A stretch of DNA of 64,000 bases from Aquimarina aggregata (GTDB lineage: Bacteria > Bacteroidota > Bacteroidia > Flavobacteriales > Flavobacteriaceae). How positions within the stretch are numbered: position 1 is the stretch's first letter; the number at the start of each line of letters is the position of its first letter. The notes beneath the pieces were generated by a model. The model ran no database searches and had not been told where the DNA came from. It saw only the letters and a list, made by a program, of their open reading frames with translations. The DNA lies in the NCBI RefSeq assembly GCF_001632745.1, contig NZ_LQRT01000002.1:124001-188000 (forward strand), written 5' to 3'. Both the position numbers and the translations under genes were made by a program. Shown here piece after piece: positions 33,639 through 42,942 of this stretch.

Positions 33639-34952
33639 ATGGGGACTTTTCAGATCGAAGGGGGACATCAGCTCAAAGGTGAGATTACGCCACAAGGAGC
33701 AAAAAATGAGGCTCTTCAAATTCTTTGTGCAGTATTATTAACTCCTGAAGAAATAACAATTTCTAATATACCTGATATTAGAGATGTTAATAAGCTTATT
33801 GGTATTCTTAATAATTTAGGAGTAAAAATTCAAAAAGTTGATAAAGGAACATACACCTTTAAAAGTGATGCTCTTGATTTAGATTATTTAGAAAGCGAAC
33901 AATTTAAGAAAGAAGGAAGTGGCCTTAGAGGATCTATTATGATTGTTGGTCCATTATTGGCAAGATTTGGTAAAGGATATATTCCACGTCCTGGAGGAGA
34001 TAAAATAGGAAGAAGACGTTTAGATACACATTTTGAAGGTTTTATTAATCTAGGTGCTACGTTTAGATATAACAAAGAAGAACGTTTTTATGGAGTAGAG
34101 GCTCCAAACGGTTTGACAGGAACGTATATGTTATTAGATGAAGCTTCTGTAACTGGTACTGCGAACATTGTTATGGCTGCAGTATTAGCTAAAGGAAAAA
34201 CTACCATATATAATGCCGCCTGCGAACCTTATTTGCAGCAATTATGCAAGATGCTAAACTCTATGGGCGCTAATATTAGTGGAGTAGGGTCTAATTTATT
34301 AGTCATTGAAGGAGTAAAGAGTTTAGTAGGATGTCATCATCGTGTATTACCTGATATGATTGAAATAGGTTCATGGATTGGTCTAGCAGCGATGACTAAA
34401 AGTGAGATTACAATCAAAAATGTAAGTTGGGAAAACCTTGGTGTTATTCCAAATACATTTAGGAAATTAGGGATAACTTTAGAAAAAGTTGGAGATGATA
34501 TTTTTATTCCTGCACATTCAAATGGATACCAAATAGAAAGTTATATCGATGGCTCATTTATGACCATAGCAGATGCACCTTGGCCAGGGTTTACTCCGGA
34601 TTTATTGAGTATTGTGCTTGTGGTTGCCACACAAGCCAGAGGTGAGGTAATGGTACATCAAAAAATGTTTGAAAGTCGTTTGTTTTTTGTAGACAAACTT
34701 ATCGATATGGGAGCAAAAATTATTTTGTGTGACCCACATAGAGCAACTATAATAGGTCATGATTTTAAGTCTACGTTAAAAGCTACGACAATGGTATCTC
34801 CCGATATTCGAGCAGGGATTTCATTATTAATCGCAGCATTAAGTGCTAAAGGAACATCGGTTATTCATAATATAGAACAGATTGACAGAGGGTATGAAAA
34901 TATAGATGAACGATTACGTGCTATTGGTGCTAAAATTGTTAGAAAAGATTAG
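33639..34952 (+). CDS. murA: UDP-N-acetylglucosamine 1-carboxyvinyltransferase
   Basis: 437 residues, full length. It transfers enolpyruvate from PEP to UDP-GlcNAc, the first committed step of peptidoglycan synthesis. Inside-out alpha/beta barrel signatures: the K22-N23 pair in GAKNEALQI, GSGLRGSIMIVGPLLARFGK, and WPGFTPDLLS. The residue matching E. coli Cys115 is Asp121 (PRPGGDKIGRRRLD). This change is known from mycobacterial and chlamydial MurA, where it gives intrinsic fosfomycin resistance. The gene is probably co-transcribed with DUF4290. Confidence 0.96.
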   Translation: MGTFQIEGGHQLKGEITPQGAKNEALQILCAVLLTPEEITISNIPDIRDVNKLIGILNNLGVKIQKVDKGTYTFKSDALDLDYLESEQFKKEGSGLRGSIMIVGPLLARFGKGYIPRPGGDKIGRRRLDTHFEGFINLGATFRYNKEERFYGVEAPNGLTGTYMLLDEASVTGTANIVMAAVLAKGKTTIYNAACEPYLQQLCKMLNSMGANISGVGSNLLVIEGVKSLVGCHHRVLPDMIEIGSWIGLAAMTKSEITIKNVSWENLGVIPNTFRKLGITLEKVGDDIFIPAHSNGYQIESYIDGSFMTIADAPWPGFTPDLLSIVLVVATQARGEVMVHQKMFESRLFFVDKLIDMGAKIILCDPHRATIIGHDFKSTLKATTMVSPDIRAGISLLIAALSAKGTSVIHNIEQIDRGYENIDERLRAIGAKIVRKD

Positions 34953-34970
34953 TGATATTTCTATAAGAGC

Positions 34971-36845
34971 TTATATAGTGTAAGGTATGGTAAAATAAAA
35001 TGTAGATCCTTTATTTTCTTCACTTTCGACCCAGATTTTACCATTTAACATTTCTGTATAAGCTTTAGCAATAGAAAGACCTATACCCGCACCCTCTAAG
35101 GCATATCGATCTTCAATATCGGCTTGTACAAAACGATCAAAAATGGCATCTTGTCTATTTTGAGGTATACCAATACCCGTATCTTTTATGTAAAACTCTA
35201 AAAAATCATTCTTTAGATGATATCCAAAAGATATAGTTCCTTCATTAGTATATTTAATAGCATTTTTCACAAGATTTGTCAATACAGCATTAAATTTTTC
35301 TTTATCAGTTTCTACAACAGCTTTTTCTGTAGGTAATCCATTTTCTAATACTAGTGTAATCCCCTTAGTATCTGTTTCTGGTTTAAAGAAGTTATATAAA
35401 TAATCTGTTTGTTCATTTATGTTTATCTGGTTAGAGAACATACTTACCTGATTAGCTTCGATTTTTGAAATATCAATAATATCCTTAATAATATTAAGCA
35501 TTCGTGCACCACTTTCTTTTATAAGGTCTAAATATAGATGCTGCTCATCTCCGGTTAATTTGGGCTCTTTTAAAAGTTCTGCTAATCCCAAAACACCATT
35601 CATAGGTGTTCTTATCTCATGACTCATGTTTGCAAGAAAAGCAGATTTAAGGCGGTCACTTTCTTCTGCTTTTTCTTTTAAACGATTTAATTCTAATTCA
35701 TAAAGTTTAATATTAGTAATATCGGTTAGAGTACCTACATAACCTATAATTTGTTTTTTTTCATTGTATTCGGGAATAGCCTGTCCTAATACCCAGATTA
35801 CGGTCCCGTCATCTCTTAGAAAACGATATTCGGCATCCGAATCTTTTCTTTTTTCAGCATCATCATACCACCCCTTTTTTAATCGTATTCTATCTTCGGG
35901 GTGCACAGCATTAAGCCAACCATCATTTAATGCTTCTTCTTGGGTTAATCCAGAAAGGTCACACCATTTTGCATTAACAAAAGTCGTTTTTCCATCAGCT
36001 TTAGTCATAAAAACTCCAACTGGGATAAGGTTAGTTAAAGTATGATACCTGTTTTCTGTAAGTTGTACTGCTTTTTCGGCAACTTCAAACTTTTGTTTGT
36101 AGGTAAGTGAATAAAAAATATCTTTAAAAGTTAAATAGTTTGTTTGATATACTTCTTTTTCAAAAAACTTTAAATAAATAGTAAATAAAACACTAAAAAA
36201 GATTGCCATAAAAACTTTAGCAACTAAACCAGAATAAAGAATAGTACCTACATCTTCAAAATACCAAAAAGAACCAGCAGAAAAAGCTACTGCATCAAAA
36301 GCCAATACCAATACCATTGTTATTAAAATTCTAAGAAATAAATGCGAGGTACGTTTGGATATGAATTCATACAGAAAAATAATTAATAAAGAATCTAGAT
36401 AAAGAATACCTGTGCCGATAAATAGAACAAATACATTGGTGTAGAAGAATTCTGTTGAAATATCAAATGGATTGTAGCTATATGAGCCTTCAATATTTAA
36501 TCTAAATGATAACAGTAAAAAACATAGTACAATATTGGCTATAACCAATGCATAAATAAGTTTTCGGGCTGTCATTGCATCTTCTTTAATATATATCAAT
36601 AGCACAGCAAACATCGAAGCAGAAAATAAAACTGTAGATCCTGGTGAAACTAAAAAATGCTCAGAGATTTTAAAATACAAAGTACTTGCTAGAAAAACCT
36701 GTATGAACTGAAAAAGCCCAAGAGAAGTAAATAACAAACTTAAACCAAACATTCCTCTTAACCTGAATAGTGTAAGTATCATAGCCCCGGCAATTAAACC
36801 TTGTAATAAGAATATTGATATTTGATAAAAGTTTAATGTATCCAT
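34971..36845 (-). CDS. Membrane PAS-domain sensor histidine kinase
   Basis: 624 residues. Seven transmembrane helices at about 1-235, with a segment like the vitamin-uptake-like sensor (VUPS) region (STVLFSASMFAVLLIYI...ARKLIYALVIANI); this domain name is tentative. A PAS domain with PAC motif follows at about 265-385 (NLIPVGVFMTKADGKTTFVNAKWCDLSG...YRFLRDDGTVIWV). The kinase has HisKA with phospho-acceptor His near 408 (FLANMSHEIRTPMNG), the N box NLVKNAIKYT and the G1 box DTGIGIP. There is no receiver domain and no adjacent response regulator. It is convergent with murA (18 bp between stops) and divergent from the Crp/Fnr regulator, so the operator at 36957 could influence it as well. Confidence 0.9.
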   Translation of the reverse strand: MDTLNFYQISIFLLQGLIAGAMILTLFRLRGMFGLSLLFTSLGLFQFIQVFLASTLYFKISEHFLVSPGSTVLFSASMFAVLLIYIKEDAMTARKLIYALVIANIVLCFLLLSFRLNIEGSYSYNPFDISTEFFYTNVFVLFIGTGILYLDSLLIIFLYEFISKRTSHLFLRILITMVLVLAFDAVAFSAGSFWYFEDVGTILYSGLVAKVFMAIFFSVLFTIYLKFFEKEVYQTNYLTFKDIFYSLTYKQKFEVAEKAVQLTENRYHTLTNLIPVGVFMTKADGKTTFVNAKWCDLSGLTQEEALNDGWLNAVHPEDRIRLKKGWYDDAEKRKDSDAEYRFLRDDGTVIWVLGQAIPEYNEKKQIIGYVGTLTDITNIKLYELELNRLKEKAEESDRLKSAFLANMSHEIRTPMNGVLGLAELLKEPKLTGDEQHLYLDLIKESGARMLNIIKDIIDISKIEANQVSMFSNQININEQTDYLYNFFKPETDTKGITLVLENGLPTEKAVVETDKEKFNAVLTNLVKNAIKYTNEGTISFGYHLKNDFLEFYIKDTGIGIPQNRQDAIFDRFVQADIEDRYALEGAGIGLSIAKAYTEMLNGKIWVESEENKGSTFYFTIPYTI

Positions 36846-36956
36846 ATAAATGGTAGCTATAAAGAAAATTGTGCTTACTTTTTAAAGTATAACAGAATTG
36901 TAAGTGTTTAGGTTTTTTTAAGTCGTTTAAAGCTACGAACTATTGATAAATTATAA

Positions 36957-36973
36957 TTACGGTTAAACCGTAA
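36957..36973. promoter_or_regulatory. Crp/Fnr-like operator TTACGGT-N3-ACCGTAA
   Basis: TTACGGTTAAACCGTAA is a perfect 7-3-7 inverted repeat, 72 bp before the Crp/Fnr-family gene and 111 bp from the divergent kinase start. It is directly followed by TAAATTTA, which resembles the -7 box placed the same way at 16444 (TAAGTTTG). Identical arms at 16430-16446 indicate the same regulator. Autoregulation by the product of 37045 is the simplest reading. Confidence 0.6.
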
Positions 36974-37044
36974 ATTTATCTATAATTTAGAGCGAATAAT
37001 TTTTATAAAAAAACATACTAGAAGGTGAGGAGTGTTGTAGATTT

Positions 37045-37677
37045 ATGGTTTACTTTTTGCTAATCGTCAAATATTTTGTTTTTTCGCTAAAAAGATCATA
37101 TCCCTTGGAAGACTTAAAGAAAAAAATAAGATCCTTTACTAAAGTAAGTGATTCAGATATTGAATTTGGACTTCAGTTTTTCAAAATTAGAAAAATAAAA
37201 AAAGGAGAATTATTACTAAAACCTAACCAGTGTATAAATGAATTTTACTTTATGCAAAAGGGGTGTATATCCTATTATACTGTAGAAGAAGGAATAACAA
37301 GAGTAATGGAGTTTTTTACTGAAGGCTATTTTTTTACAGATCTATATGCTTTTATTCAAGATATTCCTTCAGAATCATATCTTGAAGCTCTAGAAGATTC
37401 TATTATATACACAATTTCAAAATCAGATCAGCAAAAAGTATACGATCATTCTCATCAATTAGAACGTTTTGGAAGATTATCTATGCAGAGAACTTTTGTG
37501 ATTAATTTTCAAAGAATTAATCAATTAAGAAACCTTTCTAATCAAGAAAGGTACTTACAATTGTTAGAAAAACGCCCTTCATTGTTTCAACGAGTACCAC
37601 AATACCTAATAGCTTCGTACCTTGGATTGACACCAGTAGGCTTATCCAAAATTAAAAAGAGACTTAGTAAGAGTTAA
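37045..37677 (+). CDS. Crp/Fnr-family transcriptional regulator
   Basis: 210 residues. Cyclic-nucleotide-binding-like beta-roll at about residues 35-135 (KIKKGELLLKPNQCINEFYFMQKGCISYYT), dimerisation helix, and a C-terminal HTH whose recognition part is VPQYLIASYLGLTPVGLSKIKKRL. No N-terminal Cys cluster for an FeS centre and no obvious cAMP-contact Arg-Ser pair, so the signal is unknown. The ATG at 37045 follows a purine-rich GGTGAGGAG. A TTG at 37105 would give a 190-residue form closer to the family average. Neighbours: a perfect operator 72 bp upstream, and a ten-gene acyl-CoA catabolic operon starting 195 bp downstream on the same strand. Confidence 0.85.
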   Translation: MVYFLLIVKYFVFSLKRSYPLEDLKKKIRSFTKVSDSDIEFGLQFFKIRKIKKGELLLKPNQCINEFYFMQKGCISYYTVEEGITRVMEFFTEGYFFTDLYAFIQDIPSESYLEALEDSIIYTISKSDQQKVYDHSHQLERFGRLSMQRTFVINFQRINQLRNLSNQERYLQLLEKRPSLFQRVPQYLIASYLGLTPVGLSKIKKRLSKS

Positions 37678-37790
37678 TAATACAAACTAATTCGTTTTTG
37701 TTTATTGTGCACAGGTAAGTTGTGTTTAACTATGTAGCTATTGTATGTCTTATTTAAAAATAGTTAATGGTATCTAAATTTCGGCATTTA

Positions 37791-37804
37791 TTAAACTAGT
37801 TTAA
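37791..37804. promoter_or_regulatory. Perfect 14-bp palindrome upstream of the acyl-CoA operon
   Basis: TTAAACTAGTTTAA is fully self-complementary and lies 69 bp before the first acyl-CoA dehydrogenase. No consensus promoter is visible next to it. It differs from the TTACGG operator, so if it is an operator it binds another regulator, for example a TetR type encoded elsewhere. Confidence 0.4.
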
Positions 37805-37872
37805 TGAGAATCTATTAAATATTTACGTACTTTATTGAGGTATTATTACTTAATGTTTTAAAACTTCACACA

Positions 37873-39687
37873 ATGGCTGATAAATATATAGATATTGAAA
37901 CTCTTAAGTACCTTTTGTATGATGTACATCAATTAGAAGAAGTATTGGATGCAGATCGTTTTGTTGATCATGATAAAGAGTCTTTAGAGTTGTTTATAGA
38001 TGCGGTAAAGGATTTTTCTGATCGAGAATTGTTTCCTTTTATAAAAGAGATGGATGACCATCCTGCCTACTATAAAGATGGTGAGATAATTGTTCATGAG
38101 CAAGTTGGGGTAATGATGAAAAAAGGAGGAGAAATGGGATTAATTTCTGGTACTTTTGATTATGATGCTGGTGGATTACAATTACCAATGATGGCATATA
38201 CTGCATCTGCTTTTATTCAAGATGCTGCAAATAATCACTTACCTGGGTATGCAGGACTTACAATAGGCTCGGCTGAGTTAATTGTACATTTCGGTAATAA
38301 GGAACTTAATGACAAATATGTTCCTAAAATGCTTTCAGGTGAATGGGGAGGAACTATGTGTTTAACAGAACCACAAGCAGGTAGTTCACTATCTGATGTG
38401 GTAACAAAAGCAATACCTACAGATAGTGAGTATTATAAAATTTCTGGACAAAAAATATTTATTTCTGGAGGTGATCATCAGTACGCAGATAACTTTGTTC
38501 ATCTTGTATTAGCTAGAATAGAAGGTGCACCTGCAGGTACCAAGGGTATATCTTTATTTGTAGTTCCTAAAAAACGTTTTGACGATAAAGATGATCTTGT
38601 TTCTAATGATGTTACTACAGTTGCTGATTTTCAGAAATTAGGACAAAAAGGATATTGTACTACTCACTTGGGATTTGGTGATACAAACGATTGTCATGGC
38701 TGGTTGGTAGGAGAAGCTCATCAAGGACTTAAATACATGTTTATGATGATGAATGGTGCTCGAATAGCTGTTGGTAGAGGTGCTGCGGCAATTGCTACTG
38801 CAGCGTATCAAGCTTCTTTACAATATGCAAAGGAACGTCCGCAAGGTAGAAAACTTACTAGTACAGGAAAGAAAAATCCAGAACAAGGACAAACCTTAAT
38901 AATTAACCACCCCGATGTGCGAAGAATGTTGATGCAACAAAAAGTTGTGGCAGAAGGTTCTTTAAGTTTAGTACTATTAGCTTCAAAGTATTTTGATCTT
39001 AAGGAAACATTACAAGATAAAGTAGAAATAGAAAAATATAGTTTACTACTCGAATTAATTATTCCTATGGTGAAAACCTATCCTTCAGAGATGGGCGCAG
39101 AAGCTGTTTCAAATGGATTACAAGTGTTAGGTGGATATGGTTTTTGTACAGATTTTATTTTACAACAGTATTATAGAGACATTCGAATTTTTCCAATTTA
39201 TGAAGGTACAACAGGGATACAGTCCCAAGATTTGTTAGGAAGAAAATTGCTTATGGAAAATGGTAAAGCTTTACAGCTCTTAACAGAAGAAGTGATGAAA
39301 ACTATACAAGATGCATCAAAATATGATGATATACGTTCATATGCTAATAGACTTGGAGAAAAGTTGCAACTAACTCAAAAAGTTATAGGCTCCTTAGTAG
39401 CATACGCTAAGAAAGGAGATTTTGAACGTTTTCTTTCTGATGCTACACCTTTTATGGAATTCTTTAGTACAATAACGATGTCTTGGATATGGTTAGAAAT
39501 TGCTGTTAATGCAAAAAAATCCATCATCTCAGGATCAAAAAATCATTCTGAAGACTTTTATGAAAGTAAAATTCATGCGATGAGGTTTTATTTCAAATAT
39601 GAACTACCCAAAACTACCGGTCTTGCAGAGATTCTTTTTGATAACGAGGTGCTTACGATTGCTACTGAAAAGGAGTTTCTTGGATAA
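37873..39687 (+). CDS. Acyl-CoA dehydrogenase, long (about 600-residue) type with C-terminal extension
   Basis: 604 residues. FAD-dependent alpha,beta-dehydrogenation of an acyl-CoA. Middle-domain signatures: GGTMCLTEPQAGSSLSDV, then KISGQKIFISGGDH. The C-terminal helical domain has 'GAEAVSNGLQVLGGYGFCTDF' and 'RDIRIFPIYEGTTGIQSQDLLGRK', where Glu in YEGTT is the catalytic base position of this subfamily. The last ~130 residues are the extra C-terminal domain seen in the AidB/FadE-like 600-residue class. First gene of the operon 37873-47768, 52 bp before an SDR gene. Confidence 0.92.
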   Translation: MADKYIDIETLKYLLYDVHQLEEVLDADRFVDHDKESLELFIDAVKDFSDRELFPFIKEMDDHPAYYKDGEIIVHEQVGVMMKKGGEMGLISGTFDYDAGGLQLPMMAYTASAFIQDAANNHLPGYAGLTIGSAELIVHFGNKELNDKYVPKMLSGEWGGTMCLTEPQAGSSLSDVVTKAIPTDSEYYKISGQKIFISGGDHQYADNFVHLVLARIEGAPAGTKGISLFVVPKKRFDDKDDLVSNDVTTVADFQKLGQKGYCTTHLGFGDTNDCHGWLVGEAHQGLKYMFMMMNGARIAVGRGAAAIATAAYQASLQYAKERPQGRKLTSTGKKNPEQGQTLIINHPDVRRMLMQQKVVAEGSLSLVLLASKYFDLKETLQDKVEIEKYSLLLELIIPMVKTYPSEMGAEAVSNGLQVLGGYGFCTDFILQQYYRDIRIFPIYEGTTGIQSQDLLGRKLLMENGKALQLLTEEVMKTIQDASKYDDIRSYANRLGEKLQLTQKVIGSLVAYAKKGDFERFLSDATPFMEFFSTITMSWIWLEIAVNAKKSIISGSKNHSEDFYESKIHAMRFYFKYELPKTTGLAEILFDNEVLTIATEKEFLG

Positions 39688-39739
39688 TTTAAAGAATCGG
39701 TTTTCTTATTAAATTAAAATTATAACATATTTATCTATA

Positions 39740-40516
39740 ATGAGTAGTATAAAACAATCATTCAACTTAGAAGGAAAAGTTGCTATTGTAACAGGTTCTA
39801 GTAAAGGAATAGGAAAAGCTATTGCTCAAGCTTTAGCTGAGCAAGGAGCCAAAGTAGTTATTAGTAGTAGAAATCAGGATGCAGTTGATGAAGTGGCAGA
39901 AGAATTTAAAAAAGCGGGTTGGGAAGCTATTGGTATTGCATGTCACATAGGAAAAGCTGAACAAAGAAAAAGTCTTATAGAAAAAACAATAACACTTTTT
40001 GGTGGCATAGATATTTTGGTAAATAATGCGGCAATTAACCCTATTTATGGCCCTATTGAGGATGCTGAAGAGAGCGTTTTTGATAAAATAATGGATGTTA
40101 ATGTAAAAGCACCATGGATGTTATCTAATCTAGTATTGTCTTCAATGAAAGAAAGAGGAGGAGGTAGTATTATTAATATTGCGTCTGTAGAAGCTTTACA
40201 CCCAGGAGCAGGATTAGGGTTGTATAGTACAAGTAAGGCTGCATTATTGATGTTAACAAAAAACCAAGCAAAAGAATGGGGACAATATGGTATAAGAGCA
40301 AATGTTGTTTGTCCCGGGTTGATAAAAACCAAATTTAGTGCTGCGCTCTGGCAAAATGAAAAATTACTTCAAAAAATAGAAAAAACACTACCTACTTCTA
40401 GAATGGGAATGCCCGATGAGATGGCAGGGATAGTGTGTTTATTATCTTCAGAAGCAGGTGCATATATGACTGGTGGCGTTTATAATGCCGATGGCGGATA
40501 TATGATTGCAGGATAA
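39740..40516 (+). CDS. Short-chain dehydrogenase/reductase (operon SDR 1)
   Basis: 258 residues, classical SDR. Cofactor loop TGSSKGIGKAIA, NNAAINP (NNAG-like) and catalytic Ser/Tyr/Lys in NIASVEALHP...GLYSTSKAALLMLTK. ISSR after beta-2 (VVISSRNQ) suggests NADP(H). Such proteins oxidise or reduce a hydroxyacyl- or ketoacyl-CoA, or a free secondary alcohol. It lies between the two acyl-CoA dehydrogenase genes with gaps of about 50 bp. In this context a 3- or 4-hydroxyacyl-CoA dehydrogenase role is plausible. Confidence 0.9.
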   Translation: MSSIKQSFNLEGKVAIVTGSSKGIGKAIAQALAEQGAKVVISSRNQDAVDEVAEEFKKAGWEAIGIACHIGKAEQRKSLIEKTITLFGGIDILVNNAAINPIYGPIEDAEESVFDKIMDVNVKAPWMLSNLVLSSMKERGGGSIINIASVEALHPGAGLGLYSTSKAALLMLTKNQAKEWGQYGIRANVVCPGLIKTKFSAALWQNEKLLQKIEKTLPTSRMGMPDEMAGIVCLLSSEAGAYMTGGVYNADGGYMIAG

Positions 40517-40567
40517 ATTATTCATTGATTAGTAAAATCTGTATGAGGTGTTAAAAGTATATAAGAA

Positions 40568-41791
40568 ATGAATTTTGAATACTCAGAAAAAATAATAACC
40601 CTTCAAAAAAAAATAAATACCTTTTTTGAGGAACATATATTGCCCATAGAAGACCATGTAACAACATTTAATTACAGCGCAGAAAATAGATGGAAACGTT
40701 GGCCAGGAATAGAAGATCTAAAAGAAAAGGCAAAAGAAGCAGAGTTATGGAATCTTTTTTTACATAAGAGTTATGGTGAATTGAGTCCTGGTCTTACAAA
40801 TCTAGAATATGCTCCATTAGCAGAAATTATGGGGCGAGTATTATGGTCTTCAGAAGTTTTTAATTGTAATGCTCCCGATACTGGAAATATGGAGGTTTTG
40901 GCAAAATATGGATCGCCTCTACAACAAGAACAATGGTTAAAACCTTTGATGAATGGTGATATTAGATCAGCTTTTTTAATGACTGAACCTCAAGTAGCTT
41001 CGTCTGATGCAACAAATATCGAGACTTCTATAATCAGAGATGGAGACGACTATATCATTAATGGCAGAAAATGGTGGTCCTCTGGAGCAATGGATCCTCA
41101 TTGTAAAATCGCTATTGTTATGGGTAAAACAGATCCAAATGCCCCAAGACACCAACAACAAAGTATGGTTTTAGTTCCTATGGATACTCCAGGGTTAAAA
41201 ATAATAAGACCTTTATCAGTTTTTGGTTTTTATGACTCTCCAGAAGGGCATGCAGAAATTGTATTAGAAAATGTAAGGGTGCCTAAAGAAAACTTAATAC
41301 TAGGAGAAGGCAGAGGTTTTGAAATTGCTCAAGGACGCTTAGGACCAGGACGTATTCATCATTGTATGCGCTTGATAGGCATGTCACAACGTTCTTTAGA
41401 ATTGATGTCTCAAAGAGCTTCCGAACGTATCGCATTTGGAAAAACATTTAAAGATTATAGTAGTATTCGACAAGAAATAGCTCAGTCTCAGTGTGATATT
41501 GAACAAGCAAGATTGTTAACCTTGTCGGCTGCAGATAAAATGGATAAGAAAGGTAATAAAGCCTCTAAAGATTTGATAGCTATGATTAAAATTGTAGCAC
41601 CTAAAATGGCATTAAATGTCATCGACAGAGCTATACAAATTCATGGTGGAAAAGGAGTAGGACCGGATACCCCATTATCACACTTTTTTGTAGCAGCACG
41701 AATGTTACGTTTGGCAGATGGACCAGACGAGGTGCATATGTATCAATTAGGAAAAAGTGTTATTAACGCTTATTCCAAAAATAAAACCTAA
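40568..41791 (+). CDS. Acyl-CoA dehydrogenase of the ACAD10/11 (LvaC-like) type
   Basis: 407 residues. Strong ACAD10/11-type signatures: [32 protein letters not shown], '[19 protein letters not shown]', '[17 protein letters not shown]', '[23 protein letters not shown]' and '[18 protein letters not shown]'. In mammals the ACAD domain of ACAD10/11, and in Pseudomonas putida LvaC, act on 4-phosphooxyacyl-CoA made by a linked kinase, giving an enoyl-CoA. Here the kinase is a separate gene 78 bp downstream (41870), supporting the same chemistry. Substrate chain length is not known. Confidence 0.9.
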   Translation: MNFEYSEKIITLQKKINTFFEEHILPIEDHVTTFNYSAENRWKRWPGIEDLKEKAKEAELWNLFLHKSYGELSPGLTNLEYAPLAEIMGRVLWSSEVFNCNAPDTGNMEVLAKYGSPLQQEQWLKPLMNGDIRSAFLMTEPQVASSDATNIETSIIRDGDDYIINGRKWWSSGAMDPHCKIAIVMGKTDPNAPRHQQQSMVLVPMDTPGLKIIRPLSVFGFYDSPEGHAEIVLENVRVPKENLILGEGRGFEIAQGRLGPGRIHHCMRLIGMSQRSLELMSQRASERIAFGKTFKDYSSIRQEIAQSQCDIEQARLLTLSAADKMDKKGNKASKDLIAMIKIVAPKMALNVIDRAIQIHGGKGVGPDTPLSHFFVAARMLRLADGPDEVHMYQLGKSVINAYSKNKT

Positions 41792-41869
41792 GTATCATTG
41801 AATTTAATAAGAAATAAAAATTAAAATAACCATTCTATAGTATTGGTTGTTATTCTAGGGCAAGAAATT

Positions 41870-42922
41870 ATGCAAAACGTACGTAAAGGGGAAGAATTAA
41901 ATGAAAAGAAATTAAAGATATTTCTTCAACGAGAAGGTTTGATTACTAATAGTCTTAGTGATTGGCAGGTTACGCAGTTTACACACGGTTATTCTAATCT
42001 CACGTATTTGTTAGAAATAGAGGACAAAGAATATGTGCTGCGTAGACCACCTTTTGGTGCTATAAAAAGAGGGCATGATATGGGAAGAGAATTCAATGTG
42101 CAGTCTAATATATATCGGTCATTTCCTAAGGTTCCAAAAATGTATTCTTATACCGAAGACGATACTATACTGGGATGCCCATTTTATATTATGGAAAAAG
42201 TAAATGGCATAATTCTTAATGTAAAAGAAGCAAAGAAAAGGACTATAGCTTCATCAGATTTTAAAACTATAGCACATTCGTGGTTAGATACATTTGTAGA
42301 GCTGCATGCTATAGATTATAAAGCAGCCGGATTGATAGATTTAGGAAAACCAGAAGGGTATGTAGAACGACAAGTTACCAATTGGGGAAAACAATACCTC
42401 AAAGCGGCTACAGAAGATGTGTTAACTGCAAAAAAGGTTATGAGATGGTTGCAAGATAATCAACCGAAGAAATATGATTATAGTTTGGTTCATAATGATT
42501 TTAAATATGATAATATTGTCTTTAAAGATGACCAATGGAACGATGTTACTGCTGTTTTAGATTGGGAAATGGCTACTTTAGGAGACCCATTAATGGATCT
42601 AGGAACATCATTAGGATACTGGACAATGACTACTGATCATGCGTTCGTACAACAAGGGATTCCTTCACCTACAATCATGGAAGGTAATCCGGGAAGAAGT
42701 GAAATAGTAGAACTATACCTACAAAAAAGTGGAAGAAAAGTAAATAATTTAATTTTTTATTACGCTTTTGGATTGTTTAAAATAGCGGTGATAGCACAAC
42801 AGATTTATTATAGATATAGTAAGAGTTTGACGACTGACCCTCGTTTTGCAGAACTTAATAAAGCTTCAGAGCTACTTTGTAATGTAGCGTTACAAGTTAT
42901 CCAGACAAAAAAAATAGATTAG
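41870..42922 (+). CDS. APH-family kinase of the ACAD10/11 (LvaA-like) type
   Basis: 350 residues from the ATG at 41870; a TTG-started extension of 9 residues is possible but unneeded. Aminoglycoside-phosphotransferase fold: QFTHGYSNLTYLLEI (nucleotide loop), EYVLRRPPFGAIKRGHDMGREF, the catalytic loop SLVHNDFKYDNIVF (Asp base, Asn metal ligand) and VLDWEMATLGDPLMDLG (DFG-like Asp). The RRPP-(F)G and GHDMGREF pattern is that of the kinase half of ACAD10/11 rather than drug-resistance enzymes. Predicted reaction: ATP-dependent phosphorylation of the 4-hydroxyl of a 4-hydroxyacyl-CoA. It is preceded by the ACAD11-like dehydrogenase and followed after 20 bp by a transglutaminase-like gene. Confidence 0.88.
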   Translation: MQNVRKGEELNEKKLKIFLQREGLITNSLSDWQVTQFTHGYSNLTYLLEIEDKEYVLRRPPFGAIKRGHDMGREFNVQSNIYRSFPKVPKMYSYTEDDTILGCPFYIMEKVNGIILNVKEAKKRTIASSDFKTIAHSWLDTFVELHAIDYKAAGLIDLGKPEGYVERQVTNWGKQYLKAATEDVLTAKKVMRWLQDNQPKKYDYSLVHNDFKYDNIVFKDDQWNDVTAVLDWEMATLGDPLMDLGTSLGYWTMTTDHAFVQQGIPSPTIMEGNPGRSEIVELYLQKSGRKVNNLIFYYAFGLFKIAVIAQQIYYRYSKSLTTDPRFAELNKASELLCNVALQVIQTKKID

Positions 42923-42942
42923 AATAATATAATAAGAATAAA

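Noticed and set aside
35808..35825. TTACGGTCCCGTCAT resembling the Crp/Fnr operator
   Set aside because: Lies inside the PAS kinase coding region and has imperfect arms; best explained as coding sequence.
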